From assembly GCA_026004675.1 (NCBI GenBank), contig BPJP01000001.1, positions 806,001 to 870,000 of the forward strand: a stretch of 64,000 nt of DNA. The letters are read 5' to 3'. The DNA comes from Gemmatales bacterium. GTDB taxonomy: Bacteria; Planctomycetota; Planctomycetia; Gemmatales; Gemmataceae. Under the pieces are notes generated by a model. It saw only the letters and a list, made by a program, of their open reading frames with translations. It did not search any database and was not told the origin of the DNA. The position numbers were made by a program, and so were the translations under genes. How positions within the stretch are numbered: the stretch's first letter is position 1; each line of letters opens with the position of its first letter. Below are positions 18,329 to 27,719 of the stretch, piece after piece.

Positions 18329-20662
18329 TTATTCTCGTGTCGTTTTTGCCAGCCACTCTTTGACAACCCTGCCGGGAGACATAGGCAGCTCACGCATGCG
18401 CACACCGATGGCTCGATAGAGAGCGTTGGCGATAGCCGCCGGAGGAGGCACGATCGGCACCTCCCCCACGCCACGAACACCATACGGATGTCCGGGATTG
18501 GCGACTTCGACCAGCACAGCGTCGATCATAGGCAAGTCCAAGCTGGTGGGAAGGCGATAATCAAGGAAGCTGGCATTGAGCATTTCGCCTTTTTCGTTGT
18601 AGACGTATTCTTCGTGCAAAGCCCATCCGATTCCTTGGGCCACTCCGCCTTGGATTTGTCCTTCGCAGTAAGCAGGATGGATCGCCTTGCCGACGTCTTG
18701 CACGGCTGTATAGCGGAGGATATCGATCTTGCCGGTTTCCGGATCAACCTCGATGTCGACGATGTGGGTAGCGAAACCGGGACCAACGCCGGTTGGAGCC
18801 ACGCTGGCGCTGGCAAGAATGGTCCCGCCGGTGGCGTTGAGTTTTGCCGCCAATTCCTTGAAAGTGAAGCGTTTGGTCGGATCGGACTTGCAGAGGATCA
18901 AAGCGCCGTCCTCTTGGTATTGCACGTCGTGGGGTGAAACGTCCCAGATTTTGGCGGCGCGGGCACACATCTGTTTTTTGAGTTGTTGAGCGGCCTCGTA
19001 TGCAGCAAGCCCTGTAGCGAACGTGACGCGGCTGCCGCCAGTGACATCGGTGTAGCCGATCATTTCTGTGTCGCCAACCATCGGCCGGACATCTTCCGCC
19101 TTCAATCCCAACGCTTCGGCCAGTTGCATAGCGACCGCAGTTCGGGTTCCGGCGAGATCGGTCGAGCCTTCAAGCAGGTTGACAGTGCCATCCGCATTAA
19201 CGCTGACCGAGGCGCTCGATCGCAAACCTGCATTGAGCCAGTAGCCAGAAGCGACACCTCGCCCGCGGTATTTTTTGGGTTTGGCGTGGATCATTTCGGC
19301 TAAAGGGCCATCGGCCGACCCGTCTTGCTTGCTTTCCCTTTCCAAAGGAGCAGAATAATGCGGGTGCTCCTTGGCCTTTTGGCAGCATTCGACAAAGCCG
19401 ATGCGCGGGTAGACAAGACCGTCGCCCCGGCGCGTTCCCTGCCGGGCACCATTGCGGATGCGGAAATCAAGCGGGTCGATGTTCAGCCGTTCGCAAATTT
19501 CGTCAATAACTGTTTCCGTGGCGAAAGCAGCATTCGTGGCGCCGGGAGCTCGGTAGGCCGACGTAGCAGGTTTGTTCACTACGACGTCGTAGCCGTCAAT
19601 TTGGACGTTAGGAATATCGTAGCAGGCGAAGACGCACATGCAGCCTGGACCGACTGGAGAGCCGGGAAAAGCCCCGGCCTCGTAAGCAAGGAAGGCCTGG
19701 GCCGCGGTCAAACGGCCCGAGGAGTCGGCCCCCATTTTCACCCGAATATACGAAGCAGGTGTGGGACCAGTGCCTTGGAAAACTTCACTTCGGCTCATGA
19801 CGACCTTGACGGGCCGCCCCGTCTTTTTGGAAAGCAAAGCCGCCACCGGTTCCAAGTAGACGCGAATCTTGCCGCCGAACCCTCCTCCTATCTCCATGGG
19901 CACGACCTTGATCCGAGACACCGGTAAGCGCAAAAGTTCCGATAATTGGTTGCGCGCGCTGAAAGCTCCTTGGGTGCTCGTCCACACTGTCAGGAATCCG
20001 TCGGCATTCCAAAATGCTGTGCAGTTCTGCGGTTCGATATAGCCTTGGTGAACGGTTGCCGTCTTGAACTCCCGTTCGACAATGACTTTCGCCTGAGCAA
20101 ACCCTTTGTCCGGATCACCCAGTTTGTGCTGGATGTGCCTGGCTGTATTCGACTTGACGGTCGGCGGAGCACCGATCGTCTGGGTAATGATTTTTTCGTG
20201 CAAGAGCGGTGCGTCGGGTTTCATCGCCTCTCGGACATCGAGAACCGGAGGCAGCGGCTCGAATTGTACGTCAATCTTCTTGAGAGCTTCTTCCGCGACG
20301 TGGGAACTGGTGGCAGCTACAGCCGCGATTGCGTGGCCCTTGTACAACGCCTTTTCCTTGGCAAGGCAATTCCTTCCCAAGTAGCGGAGGATGATGTTGC
20401 CTTCTCCTAGTTCGGCCACCCGATCGCCTGCCTCAGGCAAATCTTCGCCAGTGACGACTGCCAGCACACCGGGCATCGCCAGCGCCTTGCTGGCATCGAT
20501 CTTCTTGATGTTGGCATGAGCGAAAGGGCTGCGCAAGATTTTGCCGAAAAGCGTACCAGGCAGTTGCAGGTCCGCTCCATACAACGCCCGCCCCGTGACT
20601 TTGTCGGTAACATCATGTCGGATCGGGCAAGTTCCGACCACTTTGTATCTACTTTCGCTCAT
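18329..20662 (-). CDS. Xanthine dehydrogenase-family molybdopterin-binding subunit
   Basis: A 777-residue large subunit of the xanthine oxidase family, which hydroxylates aromatic heterocycles or aldehydes at a molybdenum-cytosine dinucleotide or molybdopterin centre. The N-terminal ald_xan domain (DVTDKVTGRALYGADL, LRSPFAHANIKKIDA) and the Mo-binding motifs (GGGFGGKIRVYLEP, AYRAPGATNAAFATE, GVGEVPIVPPPAAIANAL) are visible. The start MSESRYKVVG at 20662 is preferred because the frame upstream overlaps the next gene. No FAD or 2Fe-2S subunit is adjacent, so it may be a lone subunit or its partners lie elsewhere. The substrate is unknown. An upstream neighbour on the same strand is a 6-pyruvoyltetrahydropterin synthase homologue. 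Confidence 0.88.
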   Translation of the reverse strand: MSESRYKVVGTCPIRHDVTDKVTGRALYGADLQLPGTLFGKILRSPFAHANIKKIDASKALAMPGVLAVVTGEDLPEAGDRVAELGEGNIILRYLGRNCLAKEKALYKGHAIAAVAATSSHVAEEALKKIDVQFEPLPPVLDVREAMKPDAPLLHEKIITQTIGAPPTVKSNTARHIQHKLGDPDKGFAQAKVIVEREFKTATVHQGYIEPQNCTAFWNADGFLTVWTSTQGAFSARNQLSELLRLPVSRIKVVPMEIGGGFGGKIRVYLEPVAALLSKKTGRPVKVVMSRSEVFQGTGPTPASYIRVKMGADSSGRLTAAQAFLAYEAGAFPGSPVGPGCMCVFACYDIPNVQIDGYDVVVNKPATSAYRAPGATNAAFATETVIDEICERLNIDPLDFRIRNGARQGTRRGDGLVYPRIGFVECCQKAKEHPHYSAPLERESKQDGSADGPLAEMIHAKPKKYRGRGVASGYWLNAGLRSSASVSVNADGTVNLLEGSTDLAGTRTAVAMQLAEALGLKAEDVRPMVGDTEMIGYTDVTGGSRVTFATGLAAYEAAQQLKKQMCARAAKIWDVSPHDVQYQEDGALILCKSDPTKRFTFKELAAKLNATGGTILASASVAPTGVGPGFATHIVDIEVDPETGKIDILRYTAVQDVGKAIHPAYCEGQIQGGVAQGIGWALHEEYVYNEKGEMLNASFLDYRLPTSLDLPMIDAVLVEVANPGHPYGVRGVGEVPIVPPPAAIANALYRAIGVRMRELPMSPGRVVKEWLAKTTRE

Positions 20663-20748
20663 TGCTGTTTGGCTCGCGTCGTCCGCTGGTACGGTTGCTA
20701 TCTTTGTACGAGCAGACGAAAAGGTTTGCCAGGGCGATTGGCGTCGGC

Positions 20749-21237
20749 TCACTTCCTCAATTCGCAGGTCGCCGATTGTCCTTCGCTTTCTTCCACCTCG
20801 ATGCGTAAAACATCCGGCTGGAAGTGGTATTGGCTGGATAATTTTTCGCCCAGTTGCTGGGCGATGTAGCGCGCTAGCAGTTCCGCCGTCGTGTTTTCGA
20901 TAGGAAGCAGGACACAATCGCCGCGCGGAAAAAGCCACTCGCGGTCACGGTAACGCACGTGCACACTGTTTTCTTTTTCTTTTACGTCGATCAACTCATT
21001 CTGTGTGGCCAACATCATGCGATGGTCGAGTTTATCGACTATCTCCTTGGTGAGCTGCTTCAAAGTGATGAAGTCGAACACATAATAGTTGTGGTCGAGT
21101 TTTCCCTGGATTTCGACAGACGTGCGGTAATTGTGCCCGTGCAGACGTTCGCATTTGTCACCTTCGTAGCTGATGAAGTGACCTGCCGAAAATACCAAAT
21201 GGTCTTTGGTCACACGAATGGTATACGTCTCGTTCAT
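20749..21237 (-). CDS. 6-pyruvoyltetrahydropterin synthase / QueD family protein
   Basis: The 162-residue protein belongs to the T-fold PTPS/QueD family, which converts dihydroneopterin triphosphate to a pterin or to the queuosine precursor 6-carboxytetrahydropterin. Zinc-ligand histidines appear in HFISYEG and RLHGHNYRTSVE; the catalytic Cys precedes the second motif (GDKCERLHGH). VFDFITLKQLTKEIVDKLDHRMML is the expected conserved helix. No other queuosine genes (queC, queE) are near, so PTPS and QueD roles cannot be separated. GGGGGAGA lies just before ATG 21237. The hydroxylase gene follows 86 nt downstream; a shared pterin theme is suggestive only. Confidence 0.88.
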   Translation of the reverse strand: MNETYTIRVTKDHLVFSAGHFISYEGDKCERLHGHNYRTSVEIQGKLDHNYYVFDFITLKQLTKEIVDKLDHRMMLATQNELIDVKEKENSVHVRYRDREWLFPRGDCVLLPIENTTAELLARYIAQQLGEKLSSQYHFQPDVLRIEVEESEGQSATCELRK

Positions 21238-21579
21238 GATTCTCCCCCTTTTGGCATTATAATCCGTGGCGCCAATGGCTGCGACCTCGGCAAACTAGCA
21301 CAATTTGCCATAGACATGGCGAAATCGTGCCGTTATATGGTCAGAGCGCCAGACGAGTGGCAAATTAGGCGTTCTGTGCCAGACAGTCAAAGATCGCGTA
21401 CATCATTCAGTTCGATCCGTGCCAAACCTTGACGATCATGCGCTTCCTGCGATTCGGCAGCCCGGCATCGGAGGTGGTTTGCACTGGACATTTTGTTTTT
21501 CCCAACGCCACAGGACGAATTGAAAATAAAGGATGATGCTTGCCTGATTGCCGCTCAAAAAGCGAAGGAGTGCGAACCC
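21238..21579. other. Intergenic region between divergent genes
   Basis: These 342 bases hold the divergent promoters of the PTPS-type gene (-) and the barrel protein gene (+). A TATAAT at 21259-21264 could be a -10 box, but no matching -35 stands out. I see no tRNA, small ORF with a ribosome-binding site, or repeat. Confidence 0.4.
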
Positions 21580-22830
21580 ATGACGGGGAAATGGCTGGTA
21601 AGTTGTGGCTTGATGCTGAGTCTGGCATGGCATGCCTTGGGCGAGGAAATCCAGTGGAGACCGGCGTCGCGCTCAGACGGCAGAATCTCGCGCCCTGCCG
21701 CAACACTGGGCCGACCAATCGCGACACTAGGCCGGCCGATTCCTGGTGCGAAAAGAACCATTATCGACAATCAGGTTCAGCCCGTGTCACTTGGCCAGCA
21801 AGAGCCGTTGTCAGAACCGACAATCCGTGCTCAAAGTCCGGCATATGCTCCCCCTACTTTAGCGCCTCCTACGAGCCAGGAAGAAAAATACAACGCTGGT
21901 GTCGTGATCACTCCTCCGGGAGCACAGCCTTCTTTCTTTGACCGTCTCGGCAGCTGGTGCGGCGGCTGGACATTCAGCGATCCCTATGCCAGCCGTGGAC
22001 TGTTCCAAAGCGACCACGAGTTCGACGAATTCATTTCTCCGGTCAGCGGCACGTTTCTTTCCGAGGACCCGAGAAGTTTGACGGAAATTCGCCCCATTTA
22101 CATCTACCAGTCCGCCCCTTCCGAACATTACATCTTTCGCGGCGGCAACATCGGCTATTTCGGTGCCCAGGCACGGCTAGCGCTGACGAATCGCCTGTCG
22201 TTTGTCATGAACAAATTCGGTCTTGTCTGGATCGAGCCTCACCGGGACGTTCTCGGTTTCGACGATGCTTCCGGTTTTTCGGAAATCTGGCTTGGGCCGA
22301 AATATACCCTGGTCCGGAACACCAATACTCGGACGCTGCTGGCTATGGGTTTGACGTTTCAAATTCCAGCCGGCCCAGGAAAGGTGTTTCAGGATTCAGG
22401 CAACGCCAGCATCGCGCCATATTTGTCCTTTGCCCAGCACTTCGGCGAAACAACCTGGGGTAGTTTCAATTTCATGAATACGACAGGTTATGCTTTTGGC
22501 ACCGACAGCCGACGCAGCGATTACTTCTACACCAACTTCCACCTCGACTTCGACGTTTACAACCTGCACAAATTCTATCCCCTGGTAGAACTGAACTGGT
22601 CGGCTTACACCCAGTCAGGTACGGGCAGAGTCCTCGGCTTCGAAGGACGAGACCTGTTCAACTTTGGCTCGACAAACGTGGCTGGCCACGACGATCTGAC
22701 GATCGCCGTCGGCGCCCGCTACAAGGTCTCCGAAGCCTGGCAATTTGGCGTGGCGAGCGAATGGCCTCTCAACAACGCCAAGAACCTGCTCAATTACCGC
22801 CTGACGCTCGACATGATCTTGAAATATTGA
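21580..22830 (+). CDS. Secreted protein, candidate outer-membrane beta-barrel
   Basis: A 416-residue protein of unknown function. Residues 1-24 form a signal peptide (MTGKWLVSCGLMLSLAWHAL, then GEE). A low-complexity linker with tandem RPAATLG/RPIATLG/RPIPG repeats follows, then a proline-rich stretch. From about residue 155 the sequence alternates polar and aromatic residues in many short strands separated by Gly/Asn turns (FRGGNIGYFGAQARLAL, LAMGLTFQIP, GSFNFMNTTGYAFG) and ends in an aromatic residue (MILKY), as outer-membrane barrels do. The start is ATG 21580 with AAGGAG at 21565-21570; the upstream ATG lacks a signal peptide. I cannot assign a pore or substrate. Confidence 0.7.
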   Translation: MTGKWLVSCGLMLSLAWHALGEEIQWRPASRSDGRISRPAATLGRPIATLGRPIPGAKRTIIDNQVQPVSLGQQEPLSEPTIRAQSPAYAPPTLAPPTSQEEKYNAGVVITPPGAQPSFFDRLGSWCGGWTFSDPYASRGLFQSDHEFDEFISPVSGTFLSEDPRSLTEIRPIYIYQSAPSEHYIFRGGNIGYFGAQARLALTNRLSFVMNKFGLVWIEPHRDVLGFDDASGFSEIWLGPKYTLVRNTNTRTLLAMGLTFQIPAGPGKVFQDSGNASIAPYLSFAQHFGETTWGSFNFMNTTGYAFGTDSRRSDYFYTNFHLDFDVYNLHKFYPLVELNWSAYTQSGTGRVLGFEGRDLFNFGSTNVAGHDDLTIAVGARYKVSEAWQFGVASEWPLNNAKNLLNYRLTLDMILKY

Positions 22831-22877
22831 GAGTTAAATCCGCAAGGTAGAAGCTTCATTCAGACCACCAGAACTTT

Positions 22878-22926
22878 CGAGCAGTGACTACCCAGGCGAA
22901 GCCAACCGAGCCTGGGTAGCTGCTCG
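22878..22926 (+). terminator. Long GC-rich hairpin after the barrel protein gene
   Basis: CGAGCAG/CTGCTCG (22878-22884 with 22920-22926) and CTACCCAGGC/GCCTGGGTAG (22888-22897 with 22910-22919) form a 17-bp stem interrupted only by a TGA bulge (22885-22887), with a 12-nt loop. It lies 47 nt after the stop. The downstream sequence lacks a clean T-run, so it may stabilise the 3' end rather than terminate alone. Confidence 0.55.
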
Positions 22927-23092
22927 ACGCTCGTTTCAGCTTCCTGCAGATCATCCTTTCGACTCCTCCTGCCAAAGCGCCAAAAGGCGCGAAAGCCCCC
23001 GTGCAAAGCCGCGACACTTCTGCTAAGCTGAATATCTCGTCACATGAAAGCAGAATGGATCGAGGTGCGATCGCAACCTGGTATTTCTGCCT

Positions 23093-25303
23093 ATGAGCTT
23101 CGTGCATCCGTTACTACTGGGGGGACTGGCTTTTTTAGTCGTCCCGGTGCTGCTGCATCTAATCATGCGGCAAAAGCCAAAGCATCTGCTGTTCCCGGCG
23201 ATGCGGTTTTTGCTCAAACGGCACCGCACCAATCAACGTAAAATGCAGTTGCGTCATCTTCTGTTGCTCGCTCTGCGCATGCTCATTCTGGCGGCCATCT
23301 GCCTGGCTCTGGCACGACCGAGTTTGTTCAGCGAACGCCTCAACATTCGCGGCAAGCGCCCGCTCGCCGCCGTCTTGCTTTTCGACACCAGCCCGAGCAT
23401 GGAGTTCCGCGTCGGCGACAAAACGCGACTGGAGGAAAGCAAACGACGCGGCTTGGAACTTTTGCAACAACTCCCGCCTGGAAGCCAGGTCGCTGTGCTC
23501 GATTCTTCCTCAGGAGGCGACTGGTCCGCCAGCCTCGACGAGGCTCAACAGCGTATCGCCGACCTGGCCATCCAACCGAACAGCGGTCCGATTACCTCGC
23601 AAATCCGTCTCGCTTACGACCTGATCGATCGACTCAATCAGCAGATCAGCGATCCGGAGGCGAAATTGTTGCCATTCCTTTATGTCTTTTCCGATCGCAC
23701 CGAGGGGAGTTGGAATACGAACCAGGTCGACGGTCTGGTTCGGCGGCGCGATCGGCTTGCCGAGCCGAAACCGTTTTCCGCTTTCATCGACGTTGGCGTT
23801 GACAAGCCCGAAGATCTGGCGATCGTGGGCATGACCTCCCGTTTGTATTCGGGAAACGCTGTGGAAGTAGCTGTCACGGTGCGGGCACTGGGGCGGGATT
23901 TCGAAGCAGAAGTGATTGGGCTAGTCGATGGCGAGCGAACCGCTCATTTGGCGGCCAGGGTCGCGGCCGGCGACAGCGAAACACTTATCTTCCGCAAGGA
24001 CGACCTCGACGTCGGCATGCACCAGATCGAAGCCCGACTTGTCTCCAACGTCGTTCCCTTACCATTGCGTAATGTCCGCTTTTCCACAGTCGAAGTAAAA
24101 GGCAAACGCCGGGGGTTGACCATATGTGACGACCCGAACGGCGCCGACGTCTGGAACGCAGCACTGGAATCGGGGGAAGAGCGGGCTTTTGCCGTCGATG
24201 CGATGTCCTCCAAAGAAGCATTAGCCTTGCCGCCGGATGAGCTTCTCAAATACGATGCCATTTCGTTGTTCGGCGTCAAATCGCCTCCCGATGAATTGTG
24301 GCAAATGCTCAGCAATTACGTAGCAGCGGGCGGCGGATTGGCTGTTGTCCCCGGCAAAGAGGTCGACTACTCGCGATACAACAGCGAACTTGCCCAGACA
24401 TTATTGCCGGGGAAGCTCGTCAAAGCAGTTGGCCCCGGCAAATTCCGCTGGCACTTTTCCTCGTTTCGCCATCCGATCATCGCGCCGTTTCAACAATGGT
24501 TGACGCAACCCAATATCGACTTTGTTCAACACCCGCGTACCGCTTATCGTTACTGGGAAATCTCGCCGGCGGACGCCATCACGCTGGTCTATTACGCCGG
24601 CAAGGATAAACACCCGGCACTTCTGGAACGGAGATTCGATCGGCAAAAGATTCGCGGCCGATTGGTAATGTTGACCACCGCTCTGGATTCGCGGCCACCG
24701 AGATGGAATGACTACATGGAATCGATCACGTCGTTTTATCCGGTGTTGGCGCATCTGGTGATGGATTATCTGGCTGGCAATGCCGCCGCGCGCTCGTTCA
24801 ACTTTTATTGCGGGCAATCGGTGGTGATTCCTCTTCCCAATGAGCCGAGATTCTCCCGCTATACCCTCAAGGGGCCAGGATTGGAGGGCACCGACGCCTT
24901 GTTGCCGCGTACCGAGAACCAAGATGCCCTGATTGTCACACGAGCCAAAGCGCCGGGGAATTACACCGTTCTGGGAGGCGACGACAAACTTTACGGTGCG
25001 TTCAGTTTGAACGTTCCTAGCCAAGAGTATTCGATGGCCAAAATCCCGGCGGATCAGATTGAAGCGTTGTTCGGTGCCGGTTCGATTCTGGCACTCGATG
25101 ATGATACCAAGATCGCCGAGGCGATCGAATCCCGCTGGCAACAGCCTTTAGATCTGCTCCCTTGGCTTTTGATGGCGTTATTGATCCTGCTGGCGTTGGA
25201 AAACCTGCTGGCGAACAAGTTTTATCAGCATAAGGACGACACCATGGAAAAGACTTCGGCAGCGGAACCGAAAGCACTGGCGGCTGCCGGCAGCGAGAAA
25301 TAG
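23093..25303 (+). CDS. BatA-type membrane protein with a VWA domain
   Basis: A 736-residue inner-membrane protein. It opens with the BatA N-terminal module (FVHPLLLGGLAFLVVPVLLHLI, then a KxxxLLFPAMRFL motif) and a second helix (LLLALRMLILAAICLALARP). A von Willebrand A domain follows, with a MIDAS-like DTSPSMEF near residue 105. A long region with DUF-like and Ig-like strands leads to a C-terminal helix (LLPWLLMALLILLALENLLA). In planctomycetes such genes usually follow a MoxR AAA+ ATPase and a DUF58 protein; neither is seen directly upstream. Its partner VWA gene begins 61 nt downstream. The function of these assemblies is unknown; chaperone or envelope stress roles have been proposed for Bat proteins. 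Confidence 0.85.
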   Translation: MSFVHPLLLGGLAFLVVPVLLHLIMRQKPKHLLFPAMRFLLKRHRTNQRKMQLRHLLLLALRMLILAAICLALARPSLFSERLNIRGKRPLAAVLLFDTSPSMEFRVGDKTRLEESKRRGLELLQQLPPGSQVAVLDSSSGGDWSASLDEAQQRIADLAIQPNSGPITSQIRLAYDLIDRLNQQISDPEAKLLPFLYVFSDRTEGSWNTNQVDGLVRRRDRLAEPKPFSAFIDVGVDKPEDLAIVGMTSRLYSGNAVEVAVTVRALGRDFEAEVIGLVDGERTAHLAARVAAGDSETLIFRKDDLDVGMHQIEARLVSNVVPLPLRNVRFSTVEVKGKRRGLTICDDPNGADVWNAALESGEERAFAVDAMSSKEALALPPDELLKYDAISLFGVKSPPDELWQMLSNYVAAGGGLAVVPGKEVDYSRYNSELAQTLLPGKLVKAVGPGKFRWHFSSFRHPIIAPFQQWLTQPNIDFVQHPRTAYRYWEISPADAITLVYYAGKDKHPALLERRFDRQKIRGRLVMLTTALDSRPPRWNDYMESITSFYPVLAHLVMDYLAGNAAARSFNFYCGQSVVIPLPNEPRFSRYTLKGPGLEGTDALLPRTENQDALIVTRAKAPGNYTVLGGDDKLYGAFSLNVPSQEYSMAKIPADQIEALFGAGSILALDDDTKIAEAIESRWQQPLDLLPWLLMALLILLALENLLANKFYQHKDDTMEKTSAAEPKALAAAGSEK

Positions 25304-25364
25304 CAAGTCGGGCGATCCTTTCCCGTTCCTCGGGCAGCAGTGCAAATAGACGCAGCGGTTTGTT

Positions 25365-27671
25365 ATGGGAAGCTATTCAATAAGCCTGACGCATCAAATG
25401 GTTCGGCCCTGGAATTTCTGGACTTTGGGGCTCGTCGCCTTTCTGCTTGCTGGCCTGACCATTTGGACTTATCTTGGCGACCGCAAAGCGGGCACGCGCC
25501 GCGTTGGCTTGATCCTCGGCTTGCGCCTGTTCGCTCTGTTCCTGGCCTGCTTGCTCATCCTTCGACCTTCGTTCGCGGTTCACCGAACCACGGATACAGG
25601 ATCCGTATTGCTGATCGCTTTGGACCGCTCCGCCAGCATGACGATCAAGGATGAACACGATAACCAATCGCGCTGGCAGGCACTCAGGCGGTTGCTGCAG
25701 ACCAACCAACAACTGCTCGAAAAACTTGAAGACAAACACAACCTTACTATCGTGGTGTATTATTTCGCGAACGGTGTCGAGTCGGCGAAGGACGTCAGCG
25801 ATGTTCGACCCGACGGCAAGCAGACCAGCTTTCGCCGATTGCTCGAAACCGTCTATGAAGCGCACCGGAGCGACCGTAAACTCCGCGGACTGGTCATCGT
25901 TTCCGACGGCGCCGACAACGGCGGCGGCAATCCCATCAACCTGGCAACCAAATGGCGCAACCTCCCCTGCCCCATCTTCACCTTCCGCCTTGGCAGGCCG
26001 GAAACTTCCGACATCGACCGCGATATTGCCTTCACCGATATCAAAGCCGACCCTTCTCCCGTACCGGTGAAGACCCAAATGACGGTCAAAGGCTATGTCA
26101 ACGCGACGGGCTTTGAGGAATCGCAAGTCATCGCCCGGCTTCTGGTCGACGGCAAGGAAGTCGCGGCGGAGGAATTTCGCCTCGACAAATCGCGGGGCAA
26201 CGAAATCGCCATGAAAACCGATGCGCCAAACAAGCCGGGCGAAATACGCGTTACCCTGAAAATCGAACCCAAAAAGGGAGAAGTGTCTGCCGCCAATAAC
26301 GAAATCAGCACCTATGTCTCCGTCACCAAGGAAGGCATCAGCGTCTTGTTGGTCGACAAACTTCGTTTTCCTGAACCGCAGCAAATCTGCGATGCTTTGA
26401 GTTCCGACAAACGCATCCGGCTATATACAGCGTGGCGGCGTACCGATGCCCCGTCGCCCGCCGATCTGTTTCAATTCGACAAGATCCACTATGACGTGAT
26501 CATCGTGGGAGACGTCTCCGCCCGCCGGTTTGCTGCCGGGCATCCGGAAGTTTTTCAGCGAGTCCACGATCTGGTGGCCGAGAAGGGAACCGGACTATTG
26601 GTAATGGGTGGTTACGACGCCTTCGGCAATCGCGACTGGCCCGGAATCCGCGTCGAAGCCAAAGACCCCAAAACCGGCAAAAAAAGGCAGGTGCGCTTCG
26701 CCGACATTCTCCCCGTCGATTTGGACAATGCCGGTCAAAGCGATCGCGAAGTGCAACTGGTTCCTACCGAGGAAGGCCTGCAGCATTACATCTTGAGACT
26801 GGCCGATACACCAGCAGAGAACAAGAAGTTGTGGCGGGAACTTCCCAAGCTCAACGGAATGTCCATTCTCGGCTCACTCAAGCCGGGGGCCACCGTCCTG
26901 GCTCGTGACGCCGAGACCCAATCACCGTTGATGGTGGCTCACCGCTATGGCGAAGGGCGCGTGTTGGCCTTCGCCGGAGATACCACTTGGCGCTGGCTAC
27001 GCCTCGGACAACCCGATTCAAAACTAGGCGTCGAAGCGCATCGCCGCTTCTGGAAGCAAGTCGTGCTTTGGCTGGCCTGGCAGGATAGGACTGAGGGGAG
27101 TATCTGGGTCCTCCCCGACACACGCCGTCTCAAAACCGGCGATCAACTCGGTTTCCAAGTGGGCGCCCGAGGCAGAGGCGGCGTCGACCTGAAACGAGGC
27201 AAATTCAAAGTCGAGATCGTTACCCCCAACGGCAAACGCGTTTCTGTCCGAACTGGCCCCGAACTGGAAGGCTTGAATCGGGGGAAATTCACACCGGAAG
27301 ATCCGGGGGAATACCGCATTGAAGTAACCGGAGAAGCAAAAGAAGCCGATGGCAGCGTAGTCGCGGGAAAAGCAGCGGCACGATTTCTGGTCTATCAGGA
27401 TGAAGCGGAACTCACCAATCGCGCCGCCGACCATTCGTTCTTGATTCACCTCGCTGACGCCGGCGGCGGCAAGTCGTTTCCTGCCCAGGAGCTGACGGAC
27501 TTTTTGAAACAGCTTCACAGACAACCGTTGCCTGCCGAATTGCCGAAAGTCGATTACTATCCCGATTGGGGATCGACCAGACTGACGCCGTTTTTGCCCG
27601 CCTATCTGTTGCTGTTCGTTCTTGTCCTGTGCTTAGAATGGTTCCTGCGGCGTCTGTGGGGATTGGTGTAG
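25365..27671 (+). CDS. VWA / glutamine amidotransferase-like membrane protein
   Basis: A 768-residue membrane protein of the kind that follows BatA-like genes in planctomycetes. Two N-terminal helices (FWTLGLVAFLLAGLTIWTYL and GLRLFALFLACLLIL) precede a VWA domain with the MIDAS motif DRSASM (near residue 88). A GATase1-like fold follows (GLLVMGGYDAFGNRDW, later RVLAFAGDTTWRWLR), and a C-terminal helix (YLLLFVLVLCLEWFLRRLWG) ends the chain. The GATase-like region shows no obvious Cys-His-Glu triad and is probably structural. The start is ATG 25365; ATG 25398 (MVRPWNFW) is equally possible because neither has a clear ribosome-binding site. It probably acts with the upstream VWA protein. Confidence 0.83.
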   Translation: MGSYSISLTHQMVRPWNFWTLGLVAFLLAGLTIWTYLGDRKAGTRRVGLILGLRLFALFLACLLILRPSFAVHRTTDTGSVLLIALDRSASMTIKDEHDNQSRWQALRRLLQTNQQLLEKLEDKHNLTIVVYYFANGVESAKDVSDVRPDGKQTSFRRLLETVYEAHRSDRKLRGLVIVSDGADNGGGNPINLATKWRNLPCPIFTFRLGRPETSDIDRDIAFTDIKADPSPVPVKTQMTVKGYVNATGFEESQVIARLLVDGKEVAAEEFRLDKSRGNEIAMKTDAPNKPGEIRVTLKIEPKKGEVSAANNEISTYVSVTKEGISVLLVDKLRFPEPQQICDALSSDKRIRLYTAWRRTDAPSPADLFQFDKIHYDVIIVGDVSARRFAAGHPEVFQRVHDLVAEKGTGLLVMGGYDAFGNRDWPGIRVEAKDPKTGKKRQVRFADILPVDLDNAGQSDREVQLVPTEEGLQHYILRLADTPAENKKLWRELPKLNGMSILGSLKPGATVLARDAETQSPLMVAHRYGEGRVLAFAGDTTWRWLRLGQPDSKLGVEAHRRFWKQVVLWLAWQDRTEGSIWVLPDTRRLKTGDQLGFQVGARGRGGVDLKRGKFKVEIVTPNGKRVSVRTGPELEGLNRGKFTPEDPGEYRIEVTGEAKEADGSVVAGKAAARFLVYQDEAELTNRAADHSFLIHLADAGGGKSFPAQELTDFLKQLHRQPLPAELPKVDYYPDWGSTRLTPFLPAYLLLFVLVLCLEWFLRRLWGLV

Positions 27672-27719
27672 CCGGACGAATTCGCTTTCAGCTTGCGACA
27701 GGCGGATGTGGCGGGCAAA

